Shown piece after piece: positions 8,017 to 16,642 of a DNA stretch of 64,000 bases; within the stretch, counting starts at the first letter, position 1; each line of letters begins with the position of its first letter. The notes beneath the pieces are model-generated. The model ran no database searches and had not been told where the DNA came from. It worked only from the letters and a program-made list of their open reading frames with translations. The DNA comes from Massilia sp. KIM (GTDB taxonomy: Bacteria > Pseudomonadota > Gammaproteobacteria > Burkholderiales > Burkholderiaceae_D), in contig NZ_MVAD01000001.1 of NCBI RefSeq assembly GCF_002007115.1, positions 248,001-312,000 on the forward strand. Reading direction: 5' to 3'. Both the position numbers and the translations under genes were made by a program.

Positions 8017-9306
8017 ATGAGCACCCAACAACCCGAGATGACCCCGCGCGCCGCGTGGGCCCTGATCCTGGCCGCCAGCGCCATCCTCATGATCACCATG
8101 GGCGCGCGCCTGACCACCGGCTTGTTCCTGTCTCCGATCAATACCGCGACCGGCCTGGGCATCGCCTCGATCAGCTTCGCGATGGCCGTGGCCCAGCTCC
8201 TGTGGGGCGCTTCCCAGCCGATCTTCGGCGCCGTGGCGGATAAATACGGCCCCGGCCGCGTGCTGGTGCTGGGCGGCCTGATGCTGGCCGCCGGCACCGC
8301 CGCCACCCCCTTCGTCGACACCCAGTGGGGCCTGATCCTGACCATGGGCGTGCTGTCGGCGGCCGGGGCGGGGGCGGGCAGCTTCTCGATCCTGATCGGC
8401 GCCACCGCCCAGCGCCTGCCGGCCTCGCGCCGCGCCTTCGCTTCCGGCTTCATCAATGCCGGCGGCTCCTTCGGCCAGTTCGTGTTCGCGCCGCTGATGC
8501 AGGCCATCATCGCCGGCGCCGGCTGGGTGTGGGCGATGCTGACCATGGCCGCGGCGACCCTGCTCACCATTCCGCTGAGCTGGCCGCTGCGCGGCAAGAA
8601 GCCGGGCGTGCCGGCGGCCCCGTCGGCGCCGGCCGGGTCGGCAGCCTCGGCGGCCCCGGCCGCCCCGGCCGCCCCGGCCGCCTCCATGACCCTGACCGAA
8701 CAGCTGCGCGTAGCCATGCGCGACCGCAGCTACCTCTACCTGCACGCCGGCTTCTTTACCTGCGGCTTCCACATCGCCTTCCTGGTCACCCACCTGCCGG
8801 GCGAGGTGGCCCTGTGCGGCCTGCCGGCCAATGTCTCGGCCACGGCCCTGGCCCTGATCGGCCTGTTCAACATCCTGGGCAGCCTGAGCGCGGGCGCGCT
8901 GTCCTCGCGCTACCGCATGAAGCACCTGCTGGCCATCATCTACTTCGCGCGCGCCATCATCATCGTCGGCTACCTGCTGGCGCCCAAGACCGCCTGGACC
9001 TTCTACATCATGGCGGCCCTGCTGGGCTTCACCTGGCTGGCCACCGTGCCGCCCACGGCCGGCCTGGTGGGCAAGCTGTTCGGCATGCGCTACCTGGCGA
9101 CCCTGTTCGGCCTGACCCTGCTGTCGCACCAGATCGGCGGCTTCTTCGGCGCCTGGCTGGGCGGCCTGGCCTTCGTGAAAAGCGGCGACTACACCTGGAT
9201 GTGGTACGCCGACATCCTGCTGGCGCTGGCGGCGGCCCTGGTCAACCTGCCGATCCGCGAGCAGTCGCCGCGCGCCGTTGCCGGCCTGAGCCCGGCGAAG
9301 GGCTGA
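8017..9306 (+). CDS. MFS transporter
   Basis: Major facilitator superfamily permease of 429 residues with about 12 membrane helices. The start at 8017 (MSTQQPEMTPRAAW) is preceded by CAGGAGA at good distance. The frame is open further upstream, but that stretch is Arg/Gly-rich and not membrane-like. The family signature between helices 2 and 3 is visible as GAVADKYGPGRVLVLGG. A central cytoplasmic loop (about residues 190-226) is an Ala/Pro-rich low-complexity linker. The substrate cannot be read; the general style resembles monocarboxylate/organic-anion MFS members. Confidence 0.85.
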   Translation: MSTQQPEMTPRAAWALILAASAILMITMGARLTTGLFLSPINTATGLGIASISFAMAVAQLLWGASQPIFGAVADKYGPGRVLVLGGLMLAAGTAATPFVDTQWGLILTMGVLSAAGAGAGSFSILIGATAQRLPASRRAFASGFINAGGSFGQFVFAPLMQAIIAGAGWVWAMLTMAAATLLTIPLSWPLRGKKPGVPAAPSAPAGSAASAAPAAPAAPAASMTLTEQLRVAMRDRSYLYLHAGFFTCGFHIAFLVTHLPGEVALCGLPANVSATALALIGLFNILGSLSAGALSSRYRMKHLLAIIYFARAIIIVGYLLAPKTAWTFYIMAALLGFTWLATVPPTAGLVGKLFGMRYLATLFGLTLLSHQIGGFFGAWLGGLAFVKSGDYTWMWYADILLALAAALVNLPIREQSPRAVAGLSPAKG

Positions 9307-9308
9307 GC

Positions 9309-9617
9309 ATGGCGCGCGAGGCCTGGGCCTACCGCGAGGTGGCGGTCGAGTCGGTGCCGGACCCGCGCAGCGGCCGCCTGCGCATCCGGCCGCTGCCGGG
9401 CCAGGCCTACGCGGTGAGCCTGCGCGTGCAGTGCGCGCGGGCCTTGAGCGACCCCGCGCAGTATCCGGCGGGCACCCGTTTCCTGATCTCGGCCAAGCTC
9501 ACCGACCGCCAGGGCGGCGAGCCTTTCCTCTACGCCTGGCACGGCGACCCGGTGCGGGTGCTGAGCAAGAAGGAAGCCGCCGTCTTCCTCGAGCAATACC
9601 GACGTCTGCGCCTGTAA
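9309..9617 (+). CDS. Small hypothetical protein
   Basis: Open frame of 102 residues starting 2 bp after the MFS stop (ATG 9309, sequence MAREAWAYREVAVES). No signal peptide or membrane segment. The composition is that of a genuine soluble protein, with alternating beta-like stretches (RLRIRPLPGQAYAVSLRVQC) and a charged C-terminal helix. I do not recognise the family. The tight spacing and shared strand suggest co-transcription with the transporter. Confidence 0.65.
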   Translation: MAREAWAYREVAVESVPDPRSGRLRIRPLPGQAYAVSLRVQCARALSDPAQYPAGTRFLISAKLTDRQGGEPFLYAWHGDPVRVLSKKEAAVFLEQYRRLRL

Positions 9618-9694
9618 GTCCGCCGATTCGCGCGCGGTCTTGTAAAAATGGTTACCATCGGGTCTTCCCAGCACACGGACCCGAAAGGAGCACC

Positions 9695-10246
9695 ATGGCA
9701 ACCCGCAACATCGCCGTCATCGTCGGCAGCCTGCGCAAGGCATCCTTCACCCGCAAGGTGGCGCACAGCCTGATCGAACTGGCCCCCGCCGGCCTCGACA
9801 TGCAAATCGTGGAGCTGCGCGAGCTGCCGCTCTACAACGAGGACGAGGACACGGCCACCCCGCCGGCCGCCTTCACCGCTTTCCGCGATCGCATCCGCGC
9901 CGCCGACGGCATCCTGTTCTGCACCCCGGAATACAACCGCTCGGTGCCGGCCGCGCTGAAGAACGCCATCGATGTGGGCTCGCGCCCCTACGGCAAGGCC
10001 GCGTGGGCCGGCAAGCCCTGCGCCATCGTCAGCGTCTCGCCGGGTGCGATGGGCGGCTTCGGCGCCAACCACCACCTGCGCCAGATGCTGCCTTTCCTGA
10101 ACATGCCGACCATGCCTGCCGAAGTCTATGTCGGCGGCGTGGCCGCCAAGTTCGAGGGCGAGCGCCTGGTGGACGAATCGACGCGCGCCTTCTTCCAGGG
10201 CTTCGTGAACAATTTCGCGGCCTGGGTGGAGCGTCATGCTGCCTGA
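9695..10246 (+). CDS. NADPH-dependent FMN reductase
   Basis: Flavodoxin-fold reductase of 183 residues, similar to ChrR/YieF quinone and chromate reductases. The start at 9695 has a strong ribosome binding site (AAAGGAG). The FMN-phosphate loop IVGSLRKASFTRK lies near the N-terminus and the TPEYNRSVPAALKNAID motif, diagnostic for the family, in the middle. Its role is likely two-electron reduction of quinones or xenobiotics in the cytosol. The 3' end overlaps the VOC gene by 11 bp. Confidence 0.9.
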   Translation: MATRNIAVIVGSLRKASFTRKVAHSLIELAPAGLDMQIVELRELPLYNEDEDTATPPAAFTAFRDRIRAADGILFCTPEYNRSVPAALKNAIDVGSRPYGKAAWAGKPCAIVSVSPGAMGGFGANHHLRQMLPFLNMPTMPAEVYVGGVAAKFEGERLVDESTRAFFQGFVNNFAAWVERHAA

Positions 10247-10664
10247 ACCCGCGGGCGCGATTCCGGTGCGCGGGCTGGACCACATCGTGCTGCGCGTGCG
10301 CGATGCCGAGGCCATGCTGGGTTTCTACGGCGAGGTGCTGGGCTGCCCGGTCGAACGCCGCCAGAACGAACTCGGCCTGATCCAGCTGCGCGCCGGCAGC
10401 GCCCTGATCGACCTGGTGCGCGTGGACGGCAAGCTGGGCCGCATGGGCGGCGCCGCGCCGGGCCGGGAAGGGCGCAACCTCGACCACCTCTGCCTGCGCG
10501 TCGAACCCTTCGACGAAGCCGCCATCCGCGCCCACCTGGCGCGCCACGGGGTCGAGGCCGGGCCGCTGGAGTCGCGCTATGGCGCCGAAGGCGAGGGCCC
10601 CTCGATCTACCTGCAGGACCCGGAGGGCAACACGGTCGAGCTCAAGGGGCCGCCCAGCGCATGA
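10236..10664 (+). CDS. VOC family (glyoxalase/dioxygenase fold) protein
   Basis: Protein of 142 residues with a vicinal-oxygen-chelate fold: two beta-alpha-beta-beta-beta modules with candidate metal ligands H15 (GLDHIVLRV), H78 (LDHLCLR) and a C-terminal Glu (GNTVELKG). The DPEGNTVEL ending is very typical. It may act as a small metal-dependent lyase, isomerase or dioxygenase; the substrate is unknown. The start lies inside the FMN reductase gene and the stop overlaps the next start (ATGA at 10661), so these genes form a translationally coupled string. Confidence 0.85.
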   Translation: MLPEPAGAIPVRGLDHIVLRVRDAEAMLGFYGEVLGCPVERRQNELGLIQLRAGSALIDLVRVDGKLGRMGGAAPGREGRNLDHLCLRVEPFDEAAIRAHLARHGVEAGPLESRYGAEGEGPSIYLQDPEGNTVELKGPPSA

Positions 10665-11605
10665 CGCCGCTCACAGCACCTGCGCCCCAGGAGCTGCCGG
10701 ACGTGTTCGGCCGTCCGGCGCGCGGCTGGCGCCGCCGCATGTTCGACGTCATCTTCGGCATCGACACCCCGGCCGGGCGCAACTTCGACATTGGCCTGGT
10801 GGTGGCGATCCTGCTCAGCATCCTGGTGGTGGTGCTCGACAGCGTGCCCTCGATCGGGGGCCGCTATGCCGGCCCGATGGCGGTGCTGGAGTGGGGCTTC
10901 ACCCTGCTGTTCACGGTGGAATACCTGGCGCGCCTGGCCTGCGTCAACCGGCCGCTGCGCTACGCCACCAGCTTCTATGGCGTGATCGACCTGGTGTCGG
11001 TGCTGCCGACCTATATGTCGCTGCTGGTGCCCGGCAGCGAGCTGCTGCTCGACATCCGCATCCTGCGCCTGCTGCGCGTGTTCCGCATCTTCAAGCTCAC
11101 CCTCTACATCGAGGAATACACGCGCCTGGGGGAAGCCTTGCTGGCAAGCCGGCGCAAGATCCTGGTGTTCCTGTCGGTGGTGCTGATGCTGATCCTGATC
11201 CTGGGCACCGTGATGTACGTGGTGGAGGGACCGGAGCACGGCTTCACCAGCATCCCGATGGCCATGTACTGGGCCACGGTCACCATGACCACGGTGGGTT
11301 ATGGCGACCTGACCCCGCATACCACCCTGGGACGCGGCATCGCTTCCTTCATGATGCTGCTCGGCTGGGGCATTCTTGCTGTGCCGACCGGCATCGTGAC
11401 GGCCGAGATGACGGCGCGCCGCAACGACCGCCGCGGCGGGGCCGAGCGTCCGCGCCAGCCGGCGCGGCGCTGCCCGGCCTGCGGCAGCGCCGGCCACGAG
11501 GCGGCCTCGAAGTTCTGCAAGGATTGCGGCGCGGGCCTCACGCTGCGCCCGCGCCCGCCGCTCAGAACTTCAGGCCGAGACGGGCGTAGTAGTAACCGCC
11601 GTTGA
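10661..11605 (+). CDS. Voltage-gated potassium channel with C-terminal zinc ribbon
   Basis: Inner-membrane ion channel of 314 residues. Segments S1-S6 are visible. The S4 voltage sensor has spaced arginines (about 133-144, RILRLLRVFRIF), and the selectivity filter is T211-V-G-Y-G-D216, specific for K+. After S6 the cytoplasmic tail is Arg-rich and ends in a Cys4 zinc-ribbon motif (C271-x2-C274, C286-x2-C289), unusual for this family. The start overlaps the VOC stop. The last 44 bp overlap convergently with the 3' end of the TonB-receptor gene. Confidence 0.9.
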   Translation: MTPLTAPAPQELPDVFGRPARGWRRRMFDVIFGIDTPAGRNFDIGLVVAILLSILVVVLDSVPSIGGRYAGPMAVLEWGFTLLFTVEYLARLACVNRPLRYATSFYGVIDLVSVLPTYMSLLVPGSELLLDIRILRLLRVFRIFKLTLYIEEYTRLGEALLASRRKILVFLSVVLMLILILGTVMYVVEGPEHGFTSIPMAMYWATVTMTTVGYGDLTPHTTLGRGIASFMMLLGWGILAVPTGIVTAEMTARRNDRRGGAERPRQPARRCPACGSAGHEAASKFCKDCGAGLTLRPRPPLRTSGRDGRSSNRR

Positions 11606-14066
11606 TGCCGAAGGGCGAGAAGCTCGGGTAGATCGTCACCGCCGCGTTGTCGAGGTTGGCGCGCTGCTCGGCCAGCAGGGCCGGGTTCACCTGGTCGGGA
11701 TACTCGTTGAACAGGTTGTTGGCGCCTACCGACAGGGTCCAGCGCTTGCCGAACTGGTAGCTCACTTCCAGGTCGGTGATCGCGGTGGTGTCGATCTCGG
11801 TCTTGTAGTACACCGCGCCGTCGCTCGAGGCCATCTCCGAGGACTTGCCGAAGATCGCTTCACGCAGGTTGATGGTCCAGTTCCCGATCTTCCACAGCGC
11901 GCCCAGGTTTACGCGGGTCTTGGGCGAGGCGGTCTCGAGGTGGGAGATCGCGGTCGCGTCGAGCAGGGTCTGGGGCTGGAGCTGGACCGGGGCCTGGTTG
12001 ATCTTGCGCAGCTTGACCCGGTTGTAGTTGGCCGCCGCCGACCAGTCGACCCGGCCCCATTCGCCGTAGTTGCTGTTCAGGGTGGCCACCGCTTCCAGCC
12101 CGCGGCTGCGGGTGTTGACCGCGTTGGTGAAGATGTTGATGCCGGTCTGCACCACGGTCGGGTCGAGCACGTTGCCGTTGGCCAGGATCGCCGCCGTCAC
12201 CGCCGGCGAATTCACCGCGCCGCCCGAGCCGTACACCGCGCCGCTGCCGACGATGCGGTCGCGGATGCTGATCTGGTAGGCGTCCAGCGTGATCGCCAGG
12301 TTGGCGCTCGGATTGAGCACGATGCCGGCGCTGATGTTGGTCGAGGCCTCCGGACGCAGGCCGTCGATGCCCACCAGGCGCGCGCCCGGCGAGTTCGGCG
12401 CCAGCTGCACGAAGGCGCTGCGCGGCGACACGTTGGTGGCCGAGTAGTAGGACTCGGCCAGGGTCGGCGCGCGGAAGCCGTTGCTGTAGGTGGCGCGCAC
12501 CGCGACGGCCGGCGAGAAGTCGTAGCGGCTGGTCAGCTTGCCCACCTTGGCGTTGCCGAAGTCGCTGAAGTGCTCGTAGCGGCCGGCGATGTCGACCGTC
12601 CAGCCGGGCAGGGGCTGGCCCGAGACGTTGACGTAGATCGCCTTGTTGTCGCGGTCGTGGCTGCCGGCGTCGGTGAGCGAGAAGCCCGGGTAGGACTGCG
12701 AACCCTCCTTGTAGCGCGAGGCGGCGTCGCCGGCCACGATGGCGTAGGTGTCGCGCCGGTGTTCCAGGCCGGCGGCGAAGGTCAGCGGGGTGGCCCAGCC
12801 GATCTCGAACTCGCGGCTCAGGTCGAAGTTGTTGGTCCACTGGCTGGCGTGGAACTCGCCGGCCTTGAAATTGAGCGGGGTCGAGCCGGTGTCCTGGTAG
12901 AGCGAGACGTTGGCCGAATTGGCCACGCCCAGCTCGGCCTCGTCCTTGCCGTAGGTCGAGGACAGGTCCCAGCGCCAGCCGCCCGCGCTGCCCTTCAGGC
13001 CGATCGTGATCGCGTAGTCCTCCTCGTCGAAGGTTTCCTGCGGGCTGAAGCCGAAGGGGTAGATCTGCGGCAGGCGGTTGGGCATGCGGTAGTTCTCCCA
13101 GGCCCGCGCCTCCTTCTTGCCGTAGGTGCCGAAGCTGTACAGCGAGAGGCCGGGGCTGAGCTCGGCGCCGAAGTTGGCGGCCAGGATGTGCTGGCGGTAC
13201 TGGGCGTCGCCGGAGATCTTGTTGAGGTAGGGGTAGCCCGGCGCCTGGGTCAGGGTCGGCTGGGCGGCCACGGTGGCCGGATCGATCACGCGCGGATCGA
13301 TCCCGCCGCGGTTCGAGAAGCCGTGGTACTTGGTTTCCGCGGTCAGGCTCAGGAAGCTGTCCTGGAAGGGCGCGAGGCCGATGTTGGCCATGCCGTCGCC
13401 GGTGTGGCCGCCGCCATCGAAGTAGCCGCCGCCGTTGACGTTGGCGGTGCCGCCGCGGTAGTTCGACTTGAGGATGATGTTGACCACGCCGGCGATCGCG
13501 TCGGTGCCGTACTGGGCGGCGGCGCCGTCCTGCAGCACCTCGACGTGGTCGATCGCGGCCACCGGGATGTAGTTCAGGTCGGCCGCCGCGCCTCCCTGGT
13601 AGGGGCCGCCCAGCACGGCCAGGTTGGCGGTGCCGTGGCGGCGCTTGCCGTTGACCAGCACCAGGGTGTTGTTGGGGCTCAGGCCGCGCAGGCGGGCCGA
13701 CAGGGTCATGTTGGCCATGTCGCTGCCGAAGGCCTGGGCATTGAGCGAAGGCAGGTTCTGGGACAGTGCCTGGATCAGGTCGGGCTGGCCGGTGCGCGCC
13801 AGCGAGCTGGAGTCGAGCACCTGCACCGGCGAGGCGCTGTTCTCCACCTTCAGGCCGGCGGCGCGGGTGCCGGTCACGATCACGGTGCCGCTGGTGGTGA
13901 TGCCCGGCGCGGCCGGGTCGAAGGCCGGCGCGGCCGCCGCCGCCGGGGCCTCGTCGGCCGCGGCCGGCTTGTCGTCCGGCGTGTCCGCCGGTCCGGCGTG
14001 CGCGAGTCCCAGGCCGCAGGACAGGATGCCGGCTGCGACGCCGGTCTGGATGATGACCTTCTGCAT
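11562..14066 (-). CDS. TonB-dependent outer-membrane receptor
   Basis: Outer-membrane active-transport porin of 834 residues. A signal peptide (residues 1-24, ending GLAHA) is followed by an Ala/Pro-rich stretch and a TonB-box-like segment (TVIVTGTRA). The plug domain contains the family's NGKRRHGTAN and VEVLQDGAAAQYGTDAIAGVVN signatures. The C-terminus is the long beta-barrel ending in an aromatic residue (ARLGLKF). It is the last gene of the operon oxidase - cytochrome - RidA - receptor. From this context the substrate is probably an amine or amino-acid derivative, not a siderophore, but this is inference. Confidence 0.93.
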   Translation of the reverse strand: MQKVIIQTGVAAGILSCGLGLAHAGPADTPDDKPAAADEAPAAAAAPAFDPAAPGITTSGTVIVTGTRAAGLKVENSASPVQVLDSSSLARTGQPDLIQALSQNLPSLNAQAFGSDMANMTLSARLRGLSPNNTLVLVNGKRRHGTANLAVLGGPYQGGAAADLNYIPVAAIDHVEVLQDGAAAQYGTDAIAGVVNIILKSNYRGGTANVNGGGYFDGGGHTGDGMANIGLAPFQDSFLSLTAETKYHGFSNRGGIDPRVIDPATVAAQPTLTQAPGYPYLNKISGDAQYRQHILAANFGAELSPGLSLYSFGTYGKKEARAWENYRMPNRLPQIYPFGFSPQETFDEEDYAITIGLKGSAGGWRWDLSSTYGKDEAELGVANSANVSLYQDTGSTPLNFKAGEFHASQWTNNFDLSREFEIGWATPLTFAAGLEHRRDTYAIVAGDAASRYKEGSQSYPGFSLTDAGSHDRDNKAIYVNVSGQPLPGWTVDIAGRYEHFSDFGNAKVGKLTSRYDFSPAVAVRATYSNGFRAPTLAESYYSATNVSPRSAFVQLAPNSPGARLVGIDGLRPEASTNISAGIVLNPSANLAITLDAYQISIRDRIVGSGAVYGSGGAVNSPAVTAAILANGNVLDPTVVQTGINIFTNAVNTRSRGLEAVATLNSNYGEWGRVDWSAAANYNRVKLRKINQAPVQLQPQTLLDATAISHLETASPKTRVNLGALWKIGNWTINLREAIFGKSSEMASSDGAVYYKTEIDTTAITDLEVSYQFGKRWTLSVGANNLFNEYPDQVNPALLAEQRANLDNAAVTIYPSFSPFGINGGYYYARLGLKF

Positions 14067-14123
14067 GTATTACCCCCTAGTTGACGACGAATTCTGTGGA
14101 GCGCGCCCGCGGGCGCGCGGAAA

Positions 14124-14609
14124 TCACTTCTTGGCGGCGACCACTTCGATCTCGACCAGCCAGCCCGGGTTGCTGAGCGCCGCGACCTGCATCACGGCGC
14201 GCGCCGGCAGGTTCGGCTGGGCGCCGCCGAAATACTGGGTGTAGCCCTCCATGAAGCCGGCGACGTCGGCGCGGCCGTTCTTGCCGGGGTCGCCGACCAG
14301 GAAGACCTGCATCTTCACGACGTCGCCCATGCCCAGGCCCATGCCGGCCAGGATCTCCTTGATGCGGTTCAGGACGCCGATGGTCTGGGTCTTGGTGTCG
14401 CCGAAGGCGGCGATGGCGTTCGGGTCGGCGCTCTTGTTGACCACCGGCGGCACCTGGCCGCTGATGAAGTGGATGGTGGCGCTGGGCGGCACGCTCACCG
14501 CCAGCGCGATCGGGAAGTCGGAATTGGGAATCTTGTGGCGCACGATCTCCTGCGACTGGGCATGGATGGCGAGAGGCAGCAGGAGCAGGGCGGCAAGCGT
14601 GTTTTTCAT
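14124..14609 (-). CDS. Exported RidA-family enamine/imine deaminase
   Basis: RidA (YjgF/YER057c/UK114) protein of 161 residues. RidA enzymes hydrolyse reactive enamines/imines to ketones and ammonia and are normally cytosolic and about 125-130 residues long. Here the N-terminus is a typical Sec signal peptide (about residues 1-18, ALLLLPLAIHAQS), so the enzyme should be periplasmic. The catalytic Arg (R137, in LPARAVMQV) and the C-terminal Glu (E153, in VEIEVVA) are retained. The start at 14609 is preferred over an in-frame ATG at 14624 because a purine-rich site (GAAAGAG) sits at proper distance. Its neighbours are the cytochrome and the TonB receptor. Confidence 0.88.
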   Translation of the reverse strand: MKNTLAALLLLPLAIHAQSQEIVRHKIPNSDFPIALAVSVPPSATIHFISGQVPPVVNKSADPNAIAAFGDTKTQTIGVLNRIKEILAGMGLGMGDVVKMQVFLVGDPGKNGRADVAGFMEGYTQYFGGAQPNLPARAVMQVAALSNPGWLVEIEVVAAKK

Positions 14610-14651
14610 GAAGTGCTCTTTCATCGTGAGGAAGGGAAACCGTGTAGCGGA

Positions 14652-15065
14652 TCAGTGCTGGTTGCCGAAGCGGCTGCGGCTGGCGGGCGGCAGCTGGAGC
14701 GCGTTGCGCTGGGCCAGCACCTCCTGGGTGCTGACCGCGCCGGACCGGTTGCCCCAGCTGCTACGGGCGTAGCTCAGGACCTCGGCCATCTCGGCGTCGT
14801 CCAGGCTGGCGCTGAAGTCCGGCATGCCGCCGCGCCCCTTGAGCAGCACGGTGGCCACCTCTACCGGCGCGCCGGCCAGGAAATCGTTGCCCGCCAGGGC
14901 AGGGAAGGCGCCGGGAATGCCGCGCCCGTTGGCCTGGTGGCAGGCGGCGCAGTTCTTGGCGTAGAGGGTCTTGCCGTCGGGGCGGGCGGGGCCGTCCTGG
15001 GCCATGGCCGGGAGGGTCAACGGGGCCGCCAGCAGCAGCAGGGAAATCAGGATGCGGGGTGTCAT
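14652..15065 (-). CDS. Periplasmic class I cytochrome c
   Basis: Single-haem c-type cytochrome of 137 residues. A signal peptide (1-22, ending PAMA) is followed by the haem attachment motif C39-A-A-C42-H43. The probable axial Met is M81 (KGRGGMPDF). The C-terminal tail of about 30 residues after the cytochrome domain is polar. The start ATG overlaps the stop of the flavin oxidase (ATGA at 15065-15062), strong evidence for coupled synthesis. The likely role is to accept electrons from the flavin oxidase in place of O2. Confidence 0.92.
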   Translation of the reverse strand: MTPRILISLLLLAAPLTLPAMAQDGPARPDGKTLYAKNCAACHQANGRGIPGAFPALAGNDFLAGAPVEVATVLLKGRGGMPDFSASLDDAEMAEVLSYARSSWGNRSGAVSTQEVLAQRNALQLPPASRSRFGNQH

Positions 15066-16642
15066 GCGCTTGCCCTCTTGTGGAGTTGTTCGATCTGCTG
15101 CCAGGCCGATTCGATGGCGCCGGCCTGCCAGCCGGTCAGGTAGCTCAGGTGCTCGCCGGCCAGCAGCACGCGGTCCTGGCCTTCGAGCAGCACCGGATAG
15201 GCGGACTTGCGCGCGGCCTCGTTCCAGTCGGCCCAGCCGCCCAGGTTGTACTGGACCCGGTGCCAGGCCACCGAGAAGGCGTTCTCGTAGGCGTCGCGGT
15301 AAGCCGGGAAAATCTTCTCGCCGGCGGCCATCGCGAATTCGGCGCGCTCGGCGGGGCTGAGGGCGCTCGCTTCGATCGCGTCCAGCGCATAGTGGTAGTA
15401 GCCCAGCACCACGCCCTTCTTCTGCTGCCAGTTGCCGGAAGGAAGGGAGATGACGTTGATGCCCTTCATGTCGGTCAGCACGTGGCCGCCGTAGATGTGG
15501 TCGTCCTCTTCCCAGAAGCGGCGCTTCATCTGCAGGCCGATCTTGCCCACCGGGGCATAGGGGACGGCCTTGATCGCGGCCTTGAAACCATCGGAAAAAT
15601 CGGTGTCGATGCCGCGCAGCACCGACAGGGGCACCGTGCACAGGCACCAGTCGGCGCTGGTGCTGGCCAGTCGCCCGCTGGCGAGGTCCTTGTAGTTGAC
15701 GGTCACCTTGCCCTGGCCCTGGCGGATCGATTGCACCTCTGCCTGGTAGCGCACGGCCTTGCCGAGACGTTTGGCGAAGGCCTGCGGGATCTGGTCCATG
15801 CCGCCCACCGGCTGGAACATGGTGGCGTGCATCGGATACTCCTGGACCGCGCTGTAGACCAGGCCCACCTTGGACGCCAGCAGGTCGCGGAAGGCCAGCG
15901 GGTCGGAGGGCGTGCCGGGCTTCAGCCCGGCGCCGGGATTGACCGCCCAGCCGCGTCCGTTGCGGCCCCGGTAGAGCAGGTCGCTCTTGCTGAGCGCGCC
16001 TTCGTGGGCCAGGTAGTCGAGCAATAGGGCCTGGTCGTCGCGGGTGAGCAGGGTGTCGAGCTGGCTGCCGCGCACCGACTTGGCCAGCAGCTCGGCCACA
16101 TGGCCGCGCATGTCGGCCTTGATCTCGGCGCCGCGCAGGCGGCGCCTGGACAGCGGGCCGCCGTCTTCGAGATAGACCCAGGCATGGTCGTTATCGTTGA
16201 CCATGATCTCGAGCGGAATCTCGAACTGGCGCGTGTAGTAGAGGGTCGACTGGTGGTCGAGCGGGATGCGCCAGGGGCCGTGGTTCAGGTAATGGCCGGC
16301 GTCGTAGCGGCACACCTGCTCCTCGCCGCCCAGCTCCTGCAGCCGAAAGCCCTTGCGCGCCGTCTGGCAGCGCCCGCCGGCGAAGCCGCGCGCCTCCAGC
16401 ACTTCGCACTCGTAGCCGAGCTTGCGCAGCTCGTAGGCCGCGGTGAGCCCGGCCAGGCCGGCGCCGAGGATCACCACTTTCTTGCCCTTGCCGCTGCCGC
16501 TCAGGGCCGGGGGCGCCGTGGCGCGGGACTGGATCCCCATGCCCCAGGCGTTCAGGGTGTTGAGTAACAGCGCCGAACCGCCGACGGCGGCCGCGCGGTA
16601 CAGGAATTCGCGTCGCGTCAGCGACGTGGTCGAACGTTTCAT
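15062..16642 (-). CDS. Tat-exported flavin amine oxidase
   Basis: Flavin monoamine oxidase/L-amino-acid oxidase family enzyme of 526 residues. It begins with a twin-arginine signal (T9-R10-R11-E12-F13-L14 and a hydrophobic stretch to about 32), so it is folded with FAD before export. The dinucleotide-binding G60-x-G62-x2-G65 is followed by a Glu/Ala/Arg segment and GGRCQ. The C-terminal FAD motif LLAGEHLSYLTGWQAGAIESA (split by one residue in places) is typical. The start at 16642 has TGAGGTG as ribosome site. It is the first gene of the operon; the product expected from such an enzyme is an imine, which fits the exported RidA. The substrate is not readable. Confidence 0.9.
   Translation of the reverse strand: MKRSTTSLTRREFLYRAAAVGGSALLLNTLNAWGMGIQSRATAPPALSGSGKGKKVVILGAGLAGLTAAYELRKLGYECEVLEARGFAGGRCQTARKGFRLQELGGEEQVCRYDAGHYLNHGPWRIPLDHQSTLYYTRQFEIPLEIMVNDNDHAWVYLEDGGPLSRRRLRGAEIKADMRGHVAELLAKSVRGSQLDTLLTRDDQALLLDYLAHEGALSKSDLLYRGRNGRGWAVNPGAGLKPGTPSDPLAFRDLLASKVGLVYSAVQEYPMHATMFQPVGGMDQIPQAFAKRLGKAVRYQAEVQSIRQGQGKVTVNYKDLASGRLASTSADWCLCTVPLSVLRGIDTDFSDGFKAAIKAVPYAPVGKIGLQMKRRFWEEDDHIYGGHVLTDMKGINVISLPSGNWQQKKGVVLGYYHYALDAIEASALSPAERAEFAMAAGEKIFPAYRDAYENAFSVAWHRVQYNLGGWADWNEAARKSAYPVLLEGQDRVLLAGEHLSYLTGWQAGAIESAWQQIEQLHKRASA

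Noticed and set aside
11940..14084. Plus-strand frame opposite the TonB receptor
   Set aside because: Product is Val/Gly/Arg/His low complexity; the receptor is well supported.
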